64,000 bases of DNA from Lysobacter sp036697405 (GTDB lineage: Bacteria > Pseudomonadota > Gammaproteobacteria > Xanthomonadales > Xanthomonadaceae), in the NCBI RefSeq assembly GCF_036697405.1, contig NZ_JBAHWA010000003.1:124001-188000 (forward strand). Direction: 5' to 3'. Each line of letters begins with the position of its first letter. The first letter of the stretch is position 1. The notes under the pieces are model-generated. The model was not told the DNA's origin, did no database searches, and saw only the letters and a list, made by a program, of their open reading frames with translations. This document shows, one piece after another, positions 1 to 8,596 of this stretch. The position numbers and the translations under genes were made by a program.

Positions 1-52
1 CTTGTAAGTCATTGATCGAAAACGAGATCAGTAACAGGTCCTGGGTATTGCG

Positions 53-77
53 CACAACAAACCCGGCGAACCGGGCC
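53..77 (-). terminator. Rho-independent terminator after the effector gene
   Basis: A CCCGG-CGAA-CCGGG hairpin (62-75) is followed, on the minus strand, by a T-rich run (TTTGTTGT). It lies about 80 bp past the stop codon of the lipase effector and probably ends that transcript. The remaining bases at this edge hold no gene I can support. Confidence 0.6.
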
Positions 78-155
78 GCACATTATGCAGACCCGGGGAT
101 TGTGATGCAAATCAGCGGTTTAGTCGGCCGCGGATGGCCGCGGACGGCCGCGGGC

Positions 156-1352
156 TCAGCGGCCGCGGGCGGCGCTCAGCTGGGCATCCTGGGCCGGTGC
201 GGCCACAGCGGCGCGCTGGGCCAGCTGCAGGGACTGCTCGCTGCTCTGGGCCAGCGGCTGCTCGCGCCCGCTGGCGACGTCGACATGGGCGACCCGCTGC
301 GATTCCGGGCGCTGTCCCTCCACCGCGAAGGCGCGCCGGCCGTCCTCGCCGAACACCACCTGGTCGATCCGGTTCAGGCCGCCGCGCTGGGCTTCCAGCG
401 CCAGCGCCCCGGCCAGCTGCTCGGTCTGGCCGCCGTTGAGGCCGCGCGCGCCGGCGCTGCCCTGGAGGGCGTCGTAGGACTGGCGATAGAGCCCATTGGC
501 CGGATGCGCGGGGTCGTTCATGCGCGCGCTGCGCTGCTCGAAGTCCTTGCCGAAGACCTTCTCCTGCGCCTCGATCACCGAGTCGATGTAGTGCATGGCG
601 ACGCCGTGCTTGATCGATTTGACCGGGTTGAGCTTCTGCCAGAAGGACTGCGGATCGGGATCGGGCAGTTCGATCTTGTGGCCGACCGCGTCGGGCATCA
701 GGTGGCGGATCAGCGGCTTGTGTTCCTGCAGCTCGGTCAGGATTTCGTTCTGCACCGCGTAGCGCCGGATCAGGCCCTGCCCGGCCTCGTGCTTGACCGC
801 GTCCGGGTCCAGGCCCACGCGCTCCAGGGTCTTGTCGTGCACGCCCGAGGCGTTGAAGGTGACCGCCGGAGTATCGGTGGCCACGGCGGCCGCGGCCGCC
901 AGGCCGCCGCCCAGGGAATGGCCGGTGATCACCATGTCCTGGCCGAAGGCGACCTTGGCCTGGCGCGCCAGCGCCATGGCCTGGTTGTACTGCGAGGTTT
1001 CGAAGCCCAGGCCCTGGCCGAAGTTGGTCAGCCAGTCCTTGCCCTCGTCGGTGCCGCTGTAGGCCAGCACGTGGCGACCCTGGCCGTCGCCGTAGACCAC
1101 GGCGAGGAAACCGCTGCTCTGGTTCTTCAGCAGGGTCGGGTCGATGCCGGCCTGGCGCAGTTCGTCGTCGCCCATCGGCTTCCAGGCGCCGACGCCCTCT
1201 TGGCGGCCGTTGCGGTCGTAGTCGTAGACGTCGCGCATCAGCTTGGCCAGGGTCATGTCCACCGGCAGCGCGGTCTGCCCGCGCACTTCGTCGGCGAACG
1301 AGGGCCGCTGGCCCTGCTCGCGCACGCGGTCCGGATCGATCTGTGCATTCAT
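156..1352 (-). CDS. Putative type IV secretion system lipase effector (class 3 lipase fold + XVIPCD)
   Basis: 398 aa, no signal peptide. The central part is an alpha/beta-hydrolase of the lipase class 3 type: ITGHSLGGG at about 142-150 puts the nucleophile at Ser146, and LAYSGT near 97-101 resembles the oxyanion strand. The last ~110 residues (from about 285) match the XVIPCD, the tail that xanthomonad VirD4 recognises: NGLYRQSYDAL, then GLNRIDQVVF, RRAFAVEGQRP, a VDVASG stretch and a Gln-rich end. Effectors with this tail are injected into rival bacteria by the X-T4SS, and several known ones are lipases. The ankyrin gene 76 bp upstream on the same strand is probably in the same operon. Family and domain order are seen; target (membrane phospholipids) and secretion are inferred. 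No T4SS genes lie in this window. Confidence 0.8.
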   Translation of the reverse strand: MNAQIDPDRVREQGQRPSFADEVRGQTALPVDMTLAKLMRDVYDYDRNGRQEGVGAWKPMGDDELRQAGIDPTLLKNQSSGFLAVVYGDGQGRHVLAYSGTDEGKDWLTNFGQGLGFETSQYNQAMALARQAKVAFGQDMVITGHSLGGGLAAAAAVATDTPAVTFNASGVHDKTLERVGLDPDAVKHEAGQGLIRRYAVQNEILTELQEHKPLIRHLMPDAVGHKIELPDPDPQSFWQKLNPVKSIKHGVAMHYIDSVIEAQEKVFGKDFEQRSARMNDPAHPANGLYRQSYDALQGSAGARGLNGGQTEQLAGALALEAQRGGLNRIDQVVFGEDGRRAFAVEGQRPESQRVAHVDVASGREQPLAQSSEQSLQLAQRAAVAAPAQDAQLSAARGR

Positions 1353-1428
1353 CCTTGACGCTCCCCTAGCCCCACCACCGGATACGGCCGGCCGCGATCG
1401 GCCGACGCTCTGTCCTGCCGCTACGCGC

Positions 1429-2205
1429 TCAGCGCGCTCCTTCCAACGCGATGCCGTGCGCGCTCAGCCAGGCCTCGACCGCTTCGCGCTGCTGGCGCGC
1501 CTGCGCGGTCAGCAGCGAGGCGCGGGTCATGAACAGGTAGCGCTGAAACGTCACGCCCTGGGCATTGCGCGCGTTCGCGTCGGCCCCGGCCTTGAGCAGG
1601 TCGAGCGCGCGCTCGGGATCGTTGATCTGGCCCGCTATGTGCAGGGGCGTGTTGCCGACCCGGTCGGCGAGGTTCGGGTCCGCACCCGCGGCCAGCAGGG
1701 CGCGGAACTGGACCTCGCGCTCGCCCATCAGCGCAGAGCGCAGCGGGCCGGCGCCGGATTCGGGATTGCGCACATTGGCGTCGACGCCGCGCGCCAGCAG
1801 TTCGGCCAGATAGGACGCGTCGTTGGCCGCCGCGGCCATGTGCACGACGGTGTCGCCGTCCACGCCGGGCTGCCTGGGATCCGCGCCCGCGTCCAGCAAC
1901 GCCTTCAGGCTGTCCAGGCGCTGGTTGAGCAGCGCCCATTGCAGCAGGGTCACCTGCTTGTCGCCGCGCGCGCCCAGATCGGCGCCGGGCGCGAGCGCGC
2001 GGATGCGGGCGGTATCGCCGTCGGCGACGGCCTCGGCCAGGGCCGCGACCGCCGGATCGGCGAAAATCTGCTGCGCGCTCGGGCGGGCTTGGGTTGCGAG
2101 CATTGCGTTCTTCTCCATGGCGCAAGTCGTACATGCCGCGCATGCGGCGGTCGTCAGCAGGACGGCCATCGCCATCCTTCGGGCCTTCGCGCTATCCAGT
2201 CGCAT
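1429..2205 (-). CDS. Exported ankyrin-repeat protein, candidate immunity protein for the lipase effector
   Basis: 258 aa from the ATG at 2205, chosen because AAGAGGTG lies just upstream and a signal-like N-terminus follows (MRLDSAKARRMAMAVLL, then a Cys-rich AACAACTTC stretch that could hold a weak lipobox). The rest is about five ankyrin repeats, seen in the patterns VTLLQWALLNQ, GDTVVHMAAAAND, GAGPLRSALMGE and GNTPLHIAGQIND, each followed by a LLxAGADxN motif. It is the first gene of a two-gene operon with the lipase effector. Cognate immunity proteins of X-T4SS effectors are usually periplasmic or lipoproteins encoded next door, so a periplasmic ankyrin protein binding the lipase fits. That role is inference; ankyrin proteins have many other functions. 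Confidence 0.7.
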   Translation of the reverse strand: MRLDSAKARRMAMAVLLTTAACAACTTCAMEKNAMLATQARPSAQQIFADPAVAALAEAVADGDTARIRALAPGADLGARGDKQVTLLQWALLNQRLDSLKALLDAGADPRQPGVDGDTVVHMAAAANDASYLAELLARGVDANVRNPESGAGPLRSALMGEREVQFRALLAAGADPNLADRVGNTPLHIAGQINDPERALDLLKAGADANARNAQGVTFQRYLFMTRASLLTAQARQQREAVEAWLSAHGIALEGAR

Positions 2206-2259
2206 CAGCACCTCTTGGCGCGCGCAGCGCGCACCTACCCCACCGCATGGTGCCGCGAA

Positions 2260-2278
2260 GACTTGACCGGAACAAGTC
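2260..2278. promoter_or_regulatory. 19-bp inverted repeat upstream of the ankyrin/lipase operon
   Basis: GACTTG-N7-CAAGTC forms a 6-bp inverted repeat 55 bp upstream of the ankyrin start. It falls between the infC terminator and the operon, where a promoter must lie, so it could be an operator. No convincing -10/-35 pair was found around it. Confidence 0.3.
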
Positions 2279-2381
2279 GGGGGCCGGCGCCGTCCTGCGC
2301 ACGGGATCACAGTTCGCCCCACCCGTCTCAGCCTTCGATGCGTCGGAGCCCGGCCGGCGGCGCCCGGCCAGGGCGCGCCGC

Positions 2382-2410
2382 AAACAAAAACCCCCGCACG
2401 CGGCGGGGGC
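2382..2410 (-). terminator. Rho-independent terminator of thrS-infC
   Basis: CCCCCGC (2391-2397) pairs with GCGGGGG (2403-2409). On the minus strand the hairpin is followed by TTTTTGTTTG. It starts 31 bp past the infC stop and separates infC from the effector operon, so transcription of thrS-infC ends here and does not run on into ribosomal protein genes. Confidence 0.85.
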
Positions 2411-2440
2411 TTTCGGACTCGGCAGGCGCAGGCGCGGCGG

Positions 2441-2965
2441 TCAGGTCTTCTTCTTGGGCGCGATCATCATGACCATCTGCCGGCCTTCCAGGCGCGGACG
2501 CGACTCGATCACGATGTCCTCGCCCAGGTCGGCCTCGATCCGGGCCGCCATCTCGCGGCCGAGTTCCTGATGGCTCATCTCGCGGCCACGGAAACGGATG
2601 TTGACCTTGACCTTGTCGCCTTCTTCCAGGAACCGGCGCATGTTGCGCAGCTTGATCTGGTAGTCGCCTTCGTCGGTCACCGGACGGAACTTGAGTTCCT
2701 TGATCTCGACCTGCTTCTGCTTCTTCTTGGCCTCGTTGGCCTTCTTCTGCTGCTCGAAGCGGAACTTGCCGAAGTCCATGATCTTGCAGACCGGCGGATC
2801 GGCGTTGGGCTGGATTTCGACCAGATCCAGGCCTTCCTCTTCGGCCTGGCGCAACGCCTCGTCGCGCGTGAGCACGCCGATCATTTCGCCATCGCTGCCG
2901 ATCACGCGCACGCGCGGTACGCGGATTTCCTGGTTCTTACGGTTCGGCTTCTCGGGGGTACTGAT
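2441..2965 (-). CDS. infC: Translation initiation factor IF-3, likely AUC start
   Basis: 174 aa if it starts at the ATC at 2965-2963. IF-3 binds the 30S subunit and checks initiator tRNA and start codon. Both domains are clear: the N-terminal part with NQEIRVPRVRVIG and DPPVCKIMDFGKFRFEQ, and the C-terminal part with KFRPVTDEGDYQIK and MSHQELGREM. No ATG exists near the N-terminus. A GTG at 2989 lies inside a stable hairpin and has no ribosome-binding site, whereas TTTGGAG (GGAG at 2975-2978) sits 9 nt before ATC. Non-AUG starts (AUU, AUC) are known in infC and allow IF-3 to repress its own translation. Downstream of thrS in the usual order, but rpmI-rplT do not follow. Confidence 0.95.
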   Translation of the reverse strand: MSTPEKPNRKNQEIRVPRVRVIGSDGEMIGVLTRDEALRQAEEEGLDLVEIQPNADPPVCKIMDFGKFRFEQQKKANEAKKKQKQVEIKELKFRPVTDEGDYQIKLRNMRRFLEEGDKVKVNIRFRGREMSHQELGREMAARIEADLGEDIVIESRPRLEGRQMVMMIAPKKKT

Positions 2966-2984
2966 TGTTGCAATCTCCAAAGTG

Positions 2985-3029
2985 GACACGGCGTTCCGTG
3001 TCGGGCCGTCCCGGACCGATCCGGGACGG
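2985..3029 (-). promoter_or_regulatory. Two tandem hairpins in the thrS-infC intergenic RNA
   Basis: Two perfect stem-loops lie back to back: 3006-3029 has a 10-bp stem (CCGTCCCGGA, 4-nt loop) and 2985-3002 a 7-bp stem (GACACGG, loop CGTT on the plus strand). Neither is followed by a T run, so they are not terminators. The second ends only 7 nt before the infC Shine-Dalgarno, which suggests RNA processing or translational control of infC. Confidence 0.5.
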
Positions 3030-3052
3030 AGTCTGAAACTGGTTGCTGCGGC

Positions 3053-4954
3053 TTATGCGACGCTCTCGTCGTGCAAACGCGAGGCGAACTCGGCGACGGT
3101 CATCGTCCCCAGGTCCTCCCCTCCCCGAGTGCGTACCGCAATCATGCCATTTTCCTTCTCGCGGTCGCCGGCCACGAGCAGGTACGGCACGCGCTGCAGC
3201 GTGTGCTCGCGAATCTTATAGCCGATCTTTTCGTTCCGCAAATCGGACTGAACCCGGAACCCTTGATTTGCAAGGAGTTTCCGGACCTCCTCCACATAAT
3301 CGGCCTGGGCGTCGGTAATGTTCATGACCGTGGCCTGGATCGGGGCCAGCCAGGCCGGGAATTGGCCTGCGTGGTGCTCGATCAGGATGCCGATGAACCG
3401 CTCCATCGAGCCCACGATGGCCCGGTGCAGCATGACCGGGGTCCGGCGCTGGCTGTGTTCGTCCACGTATTCGGCGCCCAGACGGCCCGGCATCATGAAA
3501 TCGACCTGCATGGTGCCCAGCTGCCAGGTCCGGCCGATCGCGTCCTTGAGGTGGTATTCGATCTTGGGGCCGTAGAAGGCGCCCTCGCCGGGCAGCTCCT
3601 GCCATTCCACCCCGCAGGCGCCCAGGGCGCTGCGCAGGGCGGCCTCGGCCTTGTCCCAGGTGGCGTCGTCGCCCAGGCGCGAATCCGGGCGCAGGGCGAT
3701 CTTGATCTGGATGTCCTCGAAACCGAAATCGCCGTAGACCGCCAGCGCCTGCTGGTGGAAGGCCGTCACCTCGGCCTCGATCTGGTCCTCCAGGCAGAAG
3801 ATGTGGCCGTCGTCCTGGGTGAAGCCGCGCACGCGCAGGATGCCGTGCAGCGCGCCGGAGGGCTCGTTGCGGTGGCAGGAGCCGAACTCGCCGTAGCGGA
3901 TGGGCAGGTCGCGGTAGCTGTGCAGGCCCTGGTTGAACACCTGGACGTGGCCCGGGCAGTTCATCGGCTTGACCGCGTAGGTGCGCTTCTCCGACTCGGT
4001 GAAGAACATGTTTTCCTTGTAGTTGTCCCAGTGGCCGGACTTCTGCCACAGCGACACGTCCAGGATCTGCGGGCAGCGCACCTCGCCGTAGCCGCTTTCG
4101 CGGTAGACGCGGCGCATGTACTGCTCCACCACCTGCCAGATCGACCAGCCCTTGGGGTGCCAGAACACCAGGCCCGGCGCCTCTTCCTGCAGGTGGAACA
4201 GGTCCTGCTGCTTGCCGATGCGGCGGTGGTCGCGCTTCTCGGCTTCCTCGATGCGCTGGATGTAGGCCGAAAGCTGCTTCTTGTCGGCCCAGGCGGTGCC
4301 GTAGACGCGCTGCAGCTGCTCGTTCTTGGAATCGCCGCGCCAGTAGGCGCCGGAGATGCGGGTCAGCTTGAAGGCCTTGAGGAAACGCGTGTTCGGCACG
4401 TGCGGGCCGCGGCACATGTCGACGTATTCCTCGTGGTAGTACAGGCCCATGGCCTGCTCGTCGGGCATGTCCTCGACCAGGCGCAGCTTGTAGTCCTCGC
4501 CGCGCGAGGCGAACACCTCGATCACCTCCGCGCGCGGCGTGACCTTCTTGATCACGTCGTAGTCCTTGTCGATCAGCTCGATCATGCGCGCTTCGATCGC
4601 GGCCAGGTCCTCGGGGGTGAACGGGCGCTCGTACCAGATGTCGTAGTAGAAGCCTTCCTCGATCACCGGGCCGATCACCATCTTCGCGCTCGGGTACAGC
4701 TGCTTGACCGCGTGGCCGACCAGGTGGGCGCAGGAGTGGCGGATGATCTCGACGCCTTCCGGGTCCTTGGGGGTGATGATGCGCAGCTTGGCGTCGTGGT
4801 CGATGCGGTCGCTGGCGTCGACCAGCTTGCCGTCGACTTCGCCGGCGACGGTGGCCTTGGCCAGGCCGGCGCCGATCGAGGCGGCGACTTCCATGACGGA
4901 TACGGGCTGTTCGAATTCGCGGCGGCTGCCGTCGGGGAGCGTAATGGCGATCAT
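3053..4954 (-). CDS. thrS: Threonyl-tRNA synthetase
   Basis: 633 aa, close to the 642 aa of the E. coli enzyme. It charges tRNA-Thr and edits mischarged Ser-tRNA. Order seen: TGS domain (MIAITLPDGSRREF), editing domain with the HSCAHLVGHAVKQLYP zinc/editing motif and the EYVDMCRGPH motif, then class II catalytic core with motif 2 (RYGEFGSCHRNEPSGALHG) and motif 3 (HRAIVGSMERFIGILIEH), and an anticodon-binding domain. The ATG at 4954 is chosen because it opens directly on the TGS domain; in-frame codons further upstream encode only low-complexity sequence inside the leader. Leads the operon with infC. The 5' leader of about 290 nt contains a terminator (see the leader entries). Confidence 0.97.
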   Translation of the reverse strand: MIAITLPDGSRREFEQPVSVMEVAASIGAGLAKATVAGEVDGKLVDASDRIDHDAKLRIITPKDPEGVEIIRHSCAHLVGHAVKQLYPSAKMVIGPVIEEGFYYDIWYERPFTPEDLAAIEARMIELIDKDYDVIKKVTPRAEVIEVFASRGEDYKLRLVEDMPDEQAMGLYYHEEYVDMCRGPHVPNTRFLKAFKLTRISGAYWRGDSKNEQLQRVYGTAWADKKQLSAYIQRIEEAEKRDHRRIGKQQDLFHLQEEAPGLVFWHPKGWSIWQVVEQYMRRVYRESGYGEVRCPQILDVSLWQKSGHWDNYKENMFFTESEKRTYAVKPMNCPGHVQVFNQGLHSYRDLPIRYGEFGSCHRNEPSGALHGILRVRGFTQDDGHIFCLEDQIEAEVTAFHQQALAVYGDFGFEDIQIKIALRPDSRLGDDATWDKAEAALRSALGACGVEWQELPGEGAFYGPKIEYHLKDAIGRTWQLGTMQVDFMMPGRLGAEYVDEHSQRRTPVMLHRAIVGSMERFIGILIEHHAGQFPAWLAPIQATVMNITDAQADYVEEVRKLLANQGFRVQSDLRNEKIGYKIREHTLQRVPYLLVAGDREKENGMIAVRTRGGEDLGTMTVAEFASRLHDESVA

Positions 4955-5108
4955 GGCGTTCGGGATCTGGATTCTTGTAAGGGAAGCGGCGCGCGTAGCG
5001 GCCGGGGATTGCGGGCGGCGTCGCCTGGGCGGCGGGGACGCGACCTGGGTCGCGGGCACCGGCCGTTCAGGGAACGGAACTCGAAGCGGGATTCGGTAGC
5101 GGAGCAAG

Positions 5109-5131
5109 AAAAAAGCGCCGCGAGGGCGCCT
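5109..5131 (-). terminator. Terminator inside the thrS leader (candidate attenuator)
   Basis: GCGCC (5126-5130) and GGCGC (5115-5119) pair around a 5-nt loop, extended by G-T and A-T pairs, and are followed by six T on the minus strand. It lies about 155 nt upstream of the thrS start and downstream of the candidate promoter; tRNA-Val already has its own terminator at 5362-5396. An alternative stem, CCTCG at 5145-5149 with CGAGG at 5121-5125, would disrupt it. This is the layout of an attenuator. Confidence 0.6.
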
Positions 5132-5155
5132 GCGTACGCAGCAGCCTCGGGCGGT

Positions 5156-5182
5156 TCAACGATGGGCGCGGGTAGTGTCCAT
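5156..5182 (-). CDS. Possible thrS leader peptide MDTTRAHR
   Basis: An ATG at 5182 opens an eight-codon frame, Met-Asp-Thr-Thr-Arg-Ala-His-Arg, that stops 25 nt before the leader terminator hairpin. Two adjacent Thr codons (ACT ACC) in the leader of the threonyl-tRNA synthetase gene fit ribosome-mediated attenuation, as in other amino-acid operons. There is no good Shine-Dalgarno, two Thr codons are few, and such a short frame can occur by chance, so this is a suggestion only. Confidence 0.3.
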   Translation of the reverse strand: MDTTRAHR

Positions 5183-5253
5183 GTCGCACGCTAGGCCGGC
5201 GGTTAGGCGGGCCACCTGTTCGCGGGACGCGGCCGGATGCCGCGTCGATACCG

Positions 5254-5285
5254 CTAATAGTTGGGGACGGACCGGGCCAAGTCAA
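5254..5285 (-). promoter_or_regulatory. Candidate sigma70 promoter of thrS-infC
   Basis: On the minus strand TTGACT (5280-5285) is a near-perfect -35. The AT-rich patch AACTATTAG ending at 5254 supplies a weak -10 at a 17-20 bp spacing. It is the only good -35 between the tRNA-Val terminator and thrS and would give a leader of about 290 nt. Confidence 0.45.
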
Positions 5286-5361
5286 CGAGGACGACGCCCG
5301 CGGCCGCGCCGGACGGGCCAGGAGCGCGTCGCGCGCGCCGTCGGCGCCGGGCCCGGCGCCC

Positions 5362-5396
5362 GAAAACAGAAAGGCCCGGCTCGCGCCAGGCCTTTC
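5362..5396 (-). terminator. Rho-independent terminator of tRNA-Val
   Basis: AAAGGCC (5370-5376) pairs with GGCCTTT (5389-5395), followed on the minus strand by CTGTTTTCG. It lies 11 bp after the 3' end of the tRNA-Val gene. Confidence 0.75.
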
Positions 5397-5406
5397 GTCA
5401 CCGAAT

Positions 5407-5481
5407 TGGTGGGCGGTACAGGGTTCGAACCTGTGACCCCTACCATGTCAAGGTAGTGCTCTACCGCTGAGCTAACCGCCC
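5407..5481 (-). tRNA. tRNA-Val (GAC anticodon)
   Basis: On the minus strand the gene runs from GGGCGGTTAGCTC to CCGCCCACCA with the CCA encoded. The acceptor stem is GGGCGGT/ACCGCCC, the anticodon stem-loop is CTACC-TTGACAT-GGTAG (anticodon GAC), and the T loop has the standard GGTTCGAACCC. Confidence 0.95.
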
Positions 5482-5603
5482 GTCGCCGAACTTGCGTGCA
5501 ACTCCCCGGCGAGGGGCGCGCAGTGTAGCCCAGCGGCGCGCGGCCGACAAGCGCCCGCGACGCTCGCGCGACCGCCGCGGGCATGCGGCCCCGGCGGCCG
5601 CGC

Positions 5604-7643
<2,040 letters not shown>

Positions 7644-7786
7644 CGGCTGCGGTCGATCCTCAAGTTTACCCAGACTGCGCGGCGCGCGATCGGGCGGTTT
7701 TCCTACACGACCCGACGGGTCCTTCCGATGGTCCGGCATGGCCCCTGCGCGAAAACTGGGGCCTCCCCCGAACGGAATCGGTCGAC

Positions 7787-8320
7787 ATGAACACAGGACA
7801 ACGAGGCCGCGTCGGCGGCTACGCCCTGCCGTCGCTGCTGCTGGGCCTGGGCCTGGTCGGCGGCGGCCTGGGCCTGGGCGCTCCGGCCATGGACACGCTG
7901 GAACGCCAGGAGCTTTCCGACACCCTGCAATCGCTGGGCGCGGACGTCGCCTATGCCAGAGGTGCGGCCGTCACCCGCCGGACTCAAGTCGTGCTGTGCC
8001 CGCGCAGCGCCGACGGACGCTGCCGCCCGAACGGGCGCTGGGAGTCGGGCTGGCTGATCTTCGTCGACCGCGACGGCGATCGCCGCCCCGACGCCGCCGG
8101 CGCGCCCCTGCGCGAAGTCGTCTACGCCCGGCGCGCGCTGAGCATTCGCTCCACTCGCGGTCGCCCCGTGCTGCGTTACGGCCACGACGGCCGCAGCCCG
8201 GACAGCGGCCAGCTGCTGCTGGCCTGTCGCGGCGAGACCCTGCTGGGCGAAATGCGCATCGACGCCGCCGGCCGCGTACAGACCAACCGCCCCAAGCACC
8301 CTTCGCGCTGCCCGCCGTGA
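7787..8320 (+). CDS. Orphan GspH/FimT-like pseudopilin with an altered N-terminal motif
   Basis: 177 aa. The C-terminal half has the GspH/FimT pattern seen in the pilus operons further on: AVTRRTQVVLCPRSADGRC, then GRWESGWLIFVDRDGDRRPD, then a late LLLACRGETLLGEMRIDAAGRV. The N-terminus is a prepilin-like hydrophobic segment, VGGYALPSLLLGLGLVGGG, but the usual Glu at position +5 of the mature pilin is replaced (G|YALPS), and Phe1 is Tyr. It may be a pilin-like protein that can be processed but docks abnormally, or a degenerating copy. It stands alone between uvrB and tRNA-Asn. Confidence 0.75.
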   Translation: MNTGQRGRVGGYALPSLLLGLGLVGGGLGLGAPAMDTLERQELSDTLQSLGADVAYARGAAVTRRTQVVLCPRSADGRCRPNGRWESGWLIFVDRDGDRRPDAAGAPLREVVYARRALSIRSTRGRPVLRYGHDGRSPDSGQLLLACRGETLLGEMRIDAAGRVQTNRPKHPSRCPP

Positions 8321-8390
8321 CCGCGCAGCGCACGATTTGGACGCTCAGGGCTTGACCCTCCGAGGGGCGCCCCCTAGGATATGCGTCCCC

Positions 8391-8467
8391 GCCCGAATAG
8401 CTCAGCCGGTTAGAGCACTTGACTGTTAATCAGGGGGTCGTTGGTTCGAGTCCAACTTCGGGCGCCA
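8391..8467 (+). tRNA. tRNA-Asn (GTT anticodon)
   Basis: The acceptor stem GCCCGAA pairs with TTCGGGC, followed by discriminator G and an encoded CCA. The anticodon loop CTGTTAA carries GTT. The T loop is GGTTCGAGTCC. A strong terminator follows 8 bp later. Confidence 0.96.
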
Positions 8468-8474
8468 GATACTG

Positions 8475-8508
8475 AAAGACCCGCGATTTCGATCGCGGGT
8501 CTTTTTTT
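8475..8508 (+). terminator. Terminator of tRNA-Asn
   Basis: AAAGACCCGCGAT pairs with ATCGCGGGTCTTT around TTCG, followed by a run of seven T. One of the strongest terminators in the window. It may also serve the gene converging from the right, although its minus-strand tail is weaker. Confidence 0.9.
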
Positions 8509-8596
8509 GCGCCTGCGTTTGCCGGCGTCCGGCGCCGGGCCGGACTGCGCAGTCAGCGTTTACGAACGCGCACTCGCCGCACTCGCGCCGCGCCCG

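Noticed and set aside
2989..2989. GTG at 2989 as infC start
   Set aside because: It lies within a stable hairpin, has no ribosome-binding site, and the added residues do not match the family.
5109..5131. The leader hairpin as terminator of tRNA-Val
   Set aside because: tRNA-Val already has a good terminator at 5362-5396, 250 bp closer.
2570..5194. Very long open frame on the plus strand opposite thrS
   Set aside because: High GC creates long antisense frames. It is His/Leu/Ala/Val-rich with no domain, and thrS on the other strand is certain.
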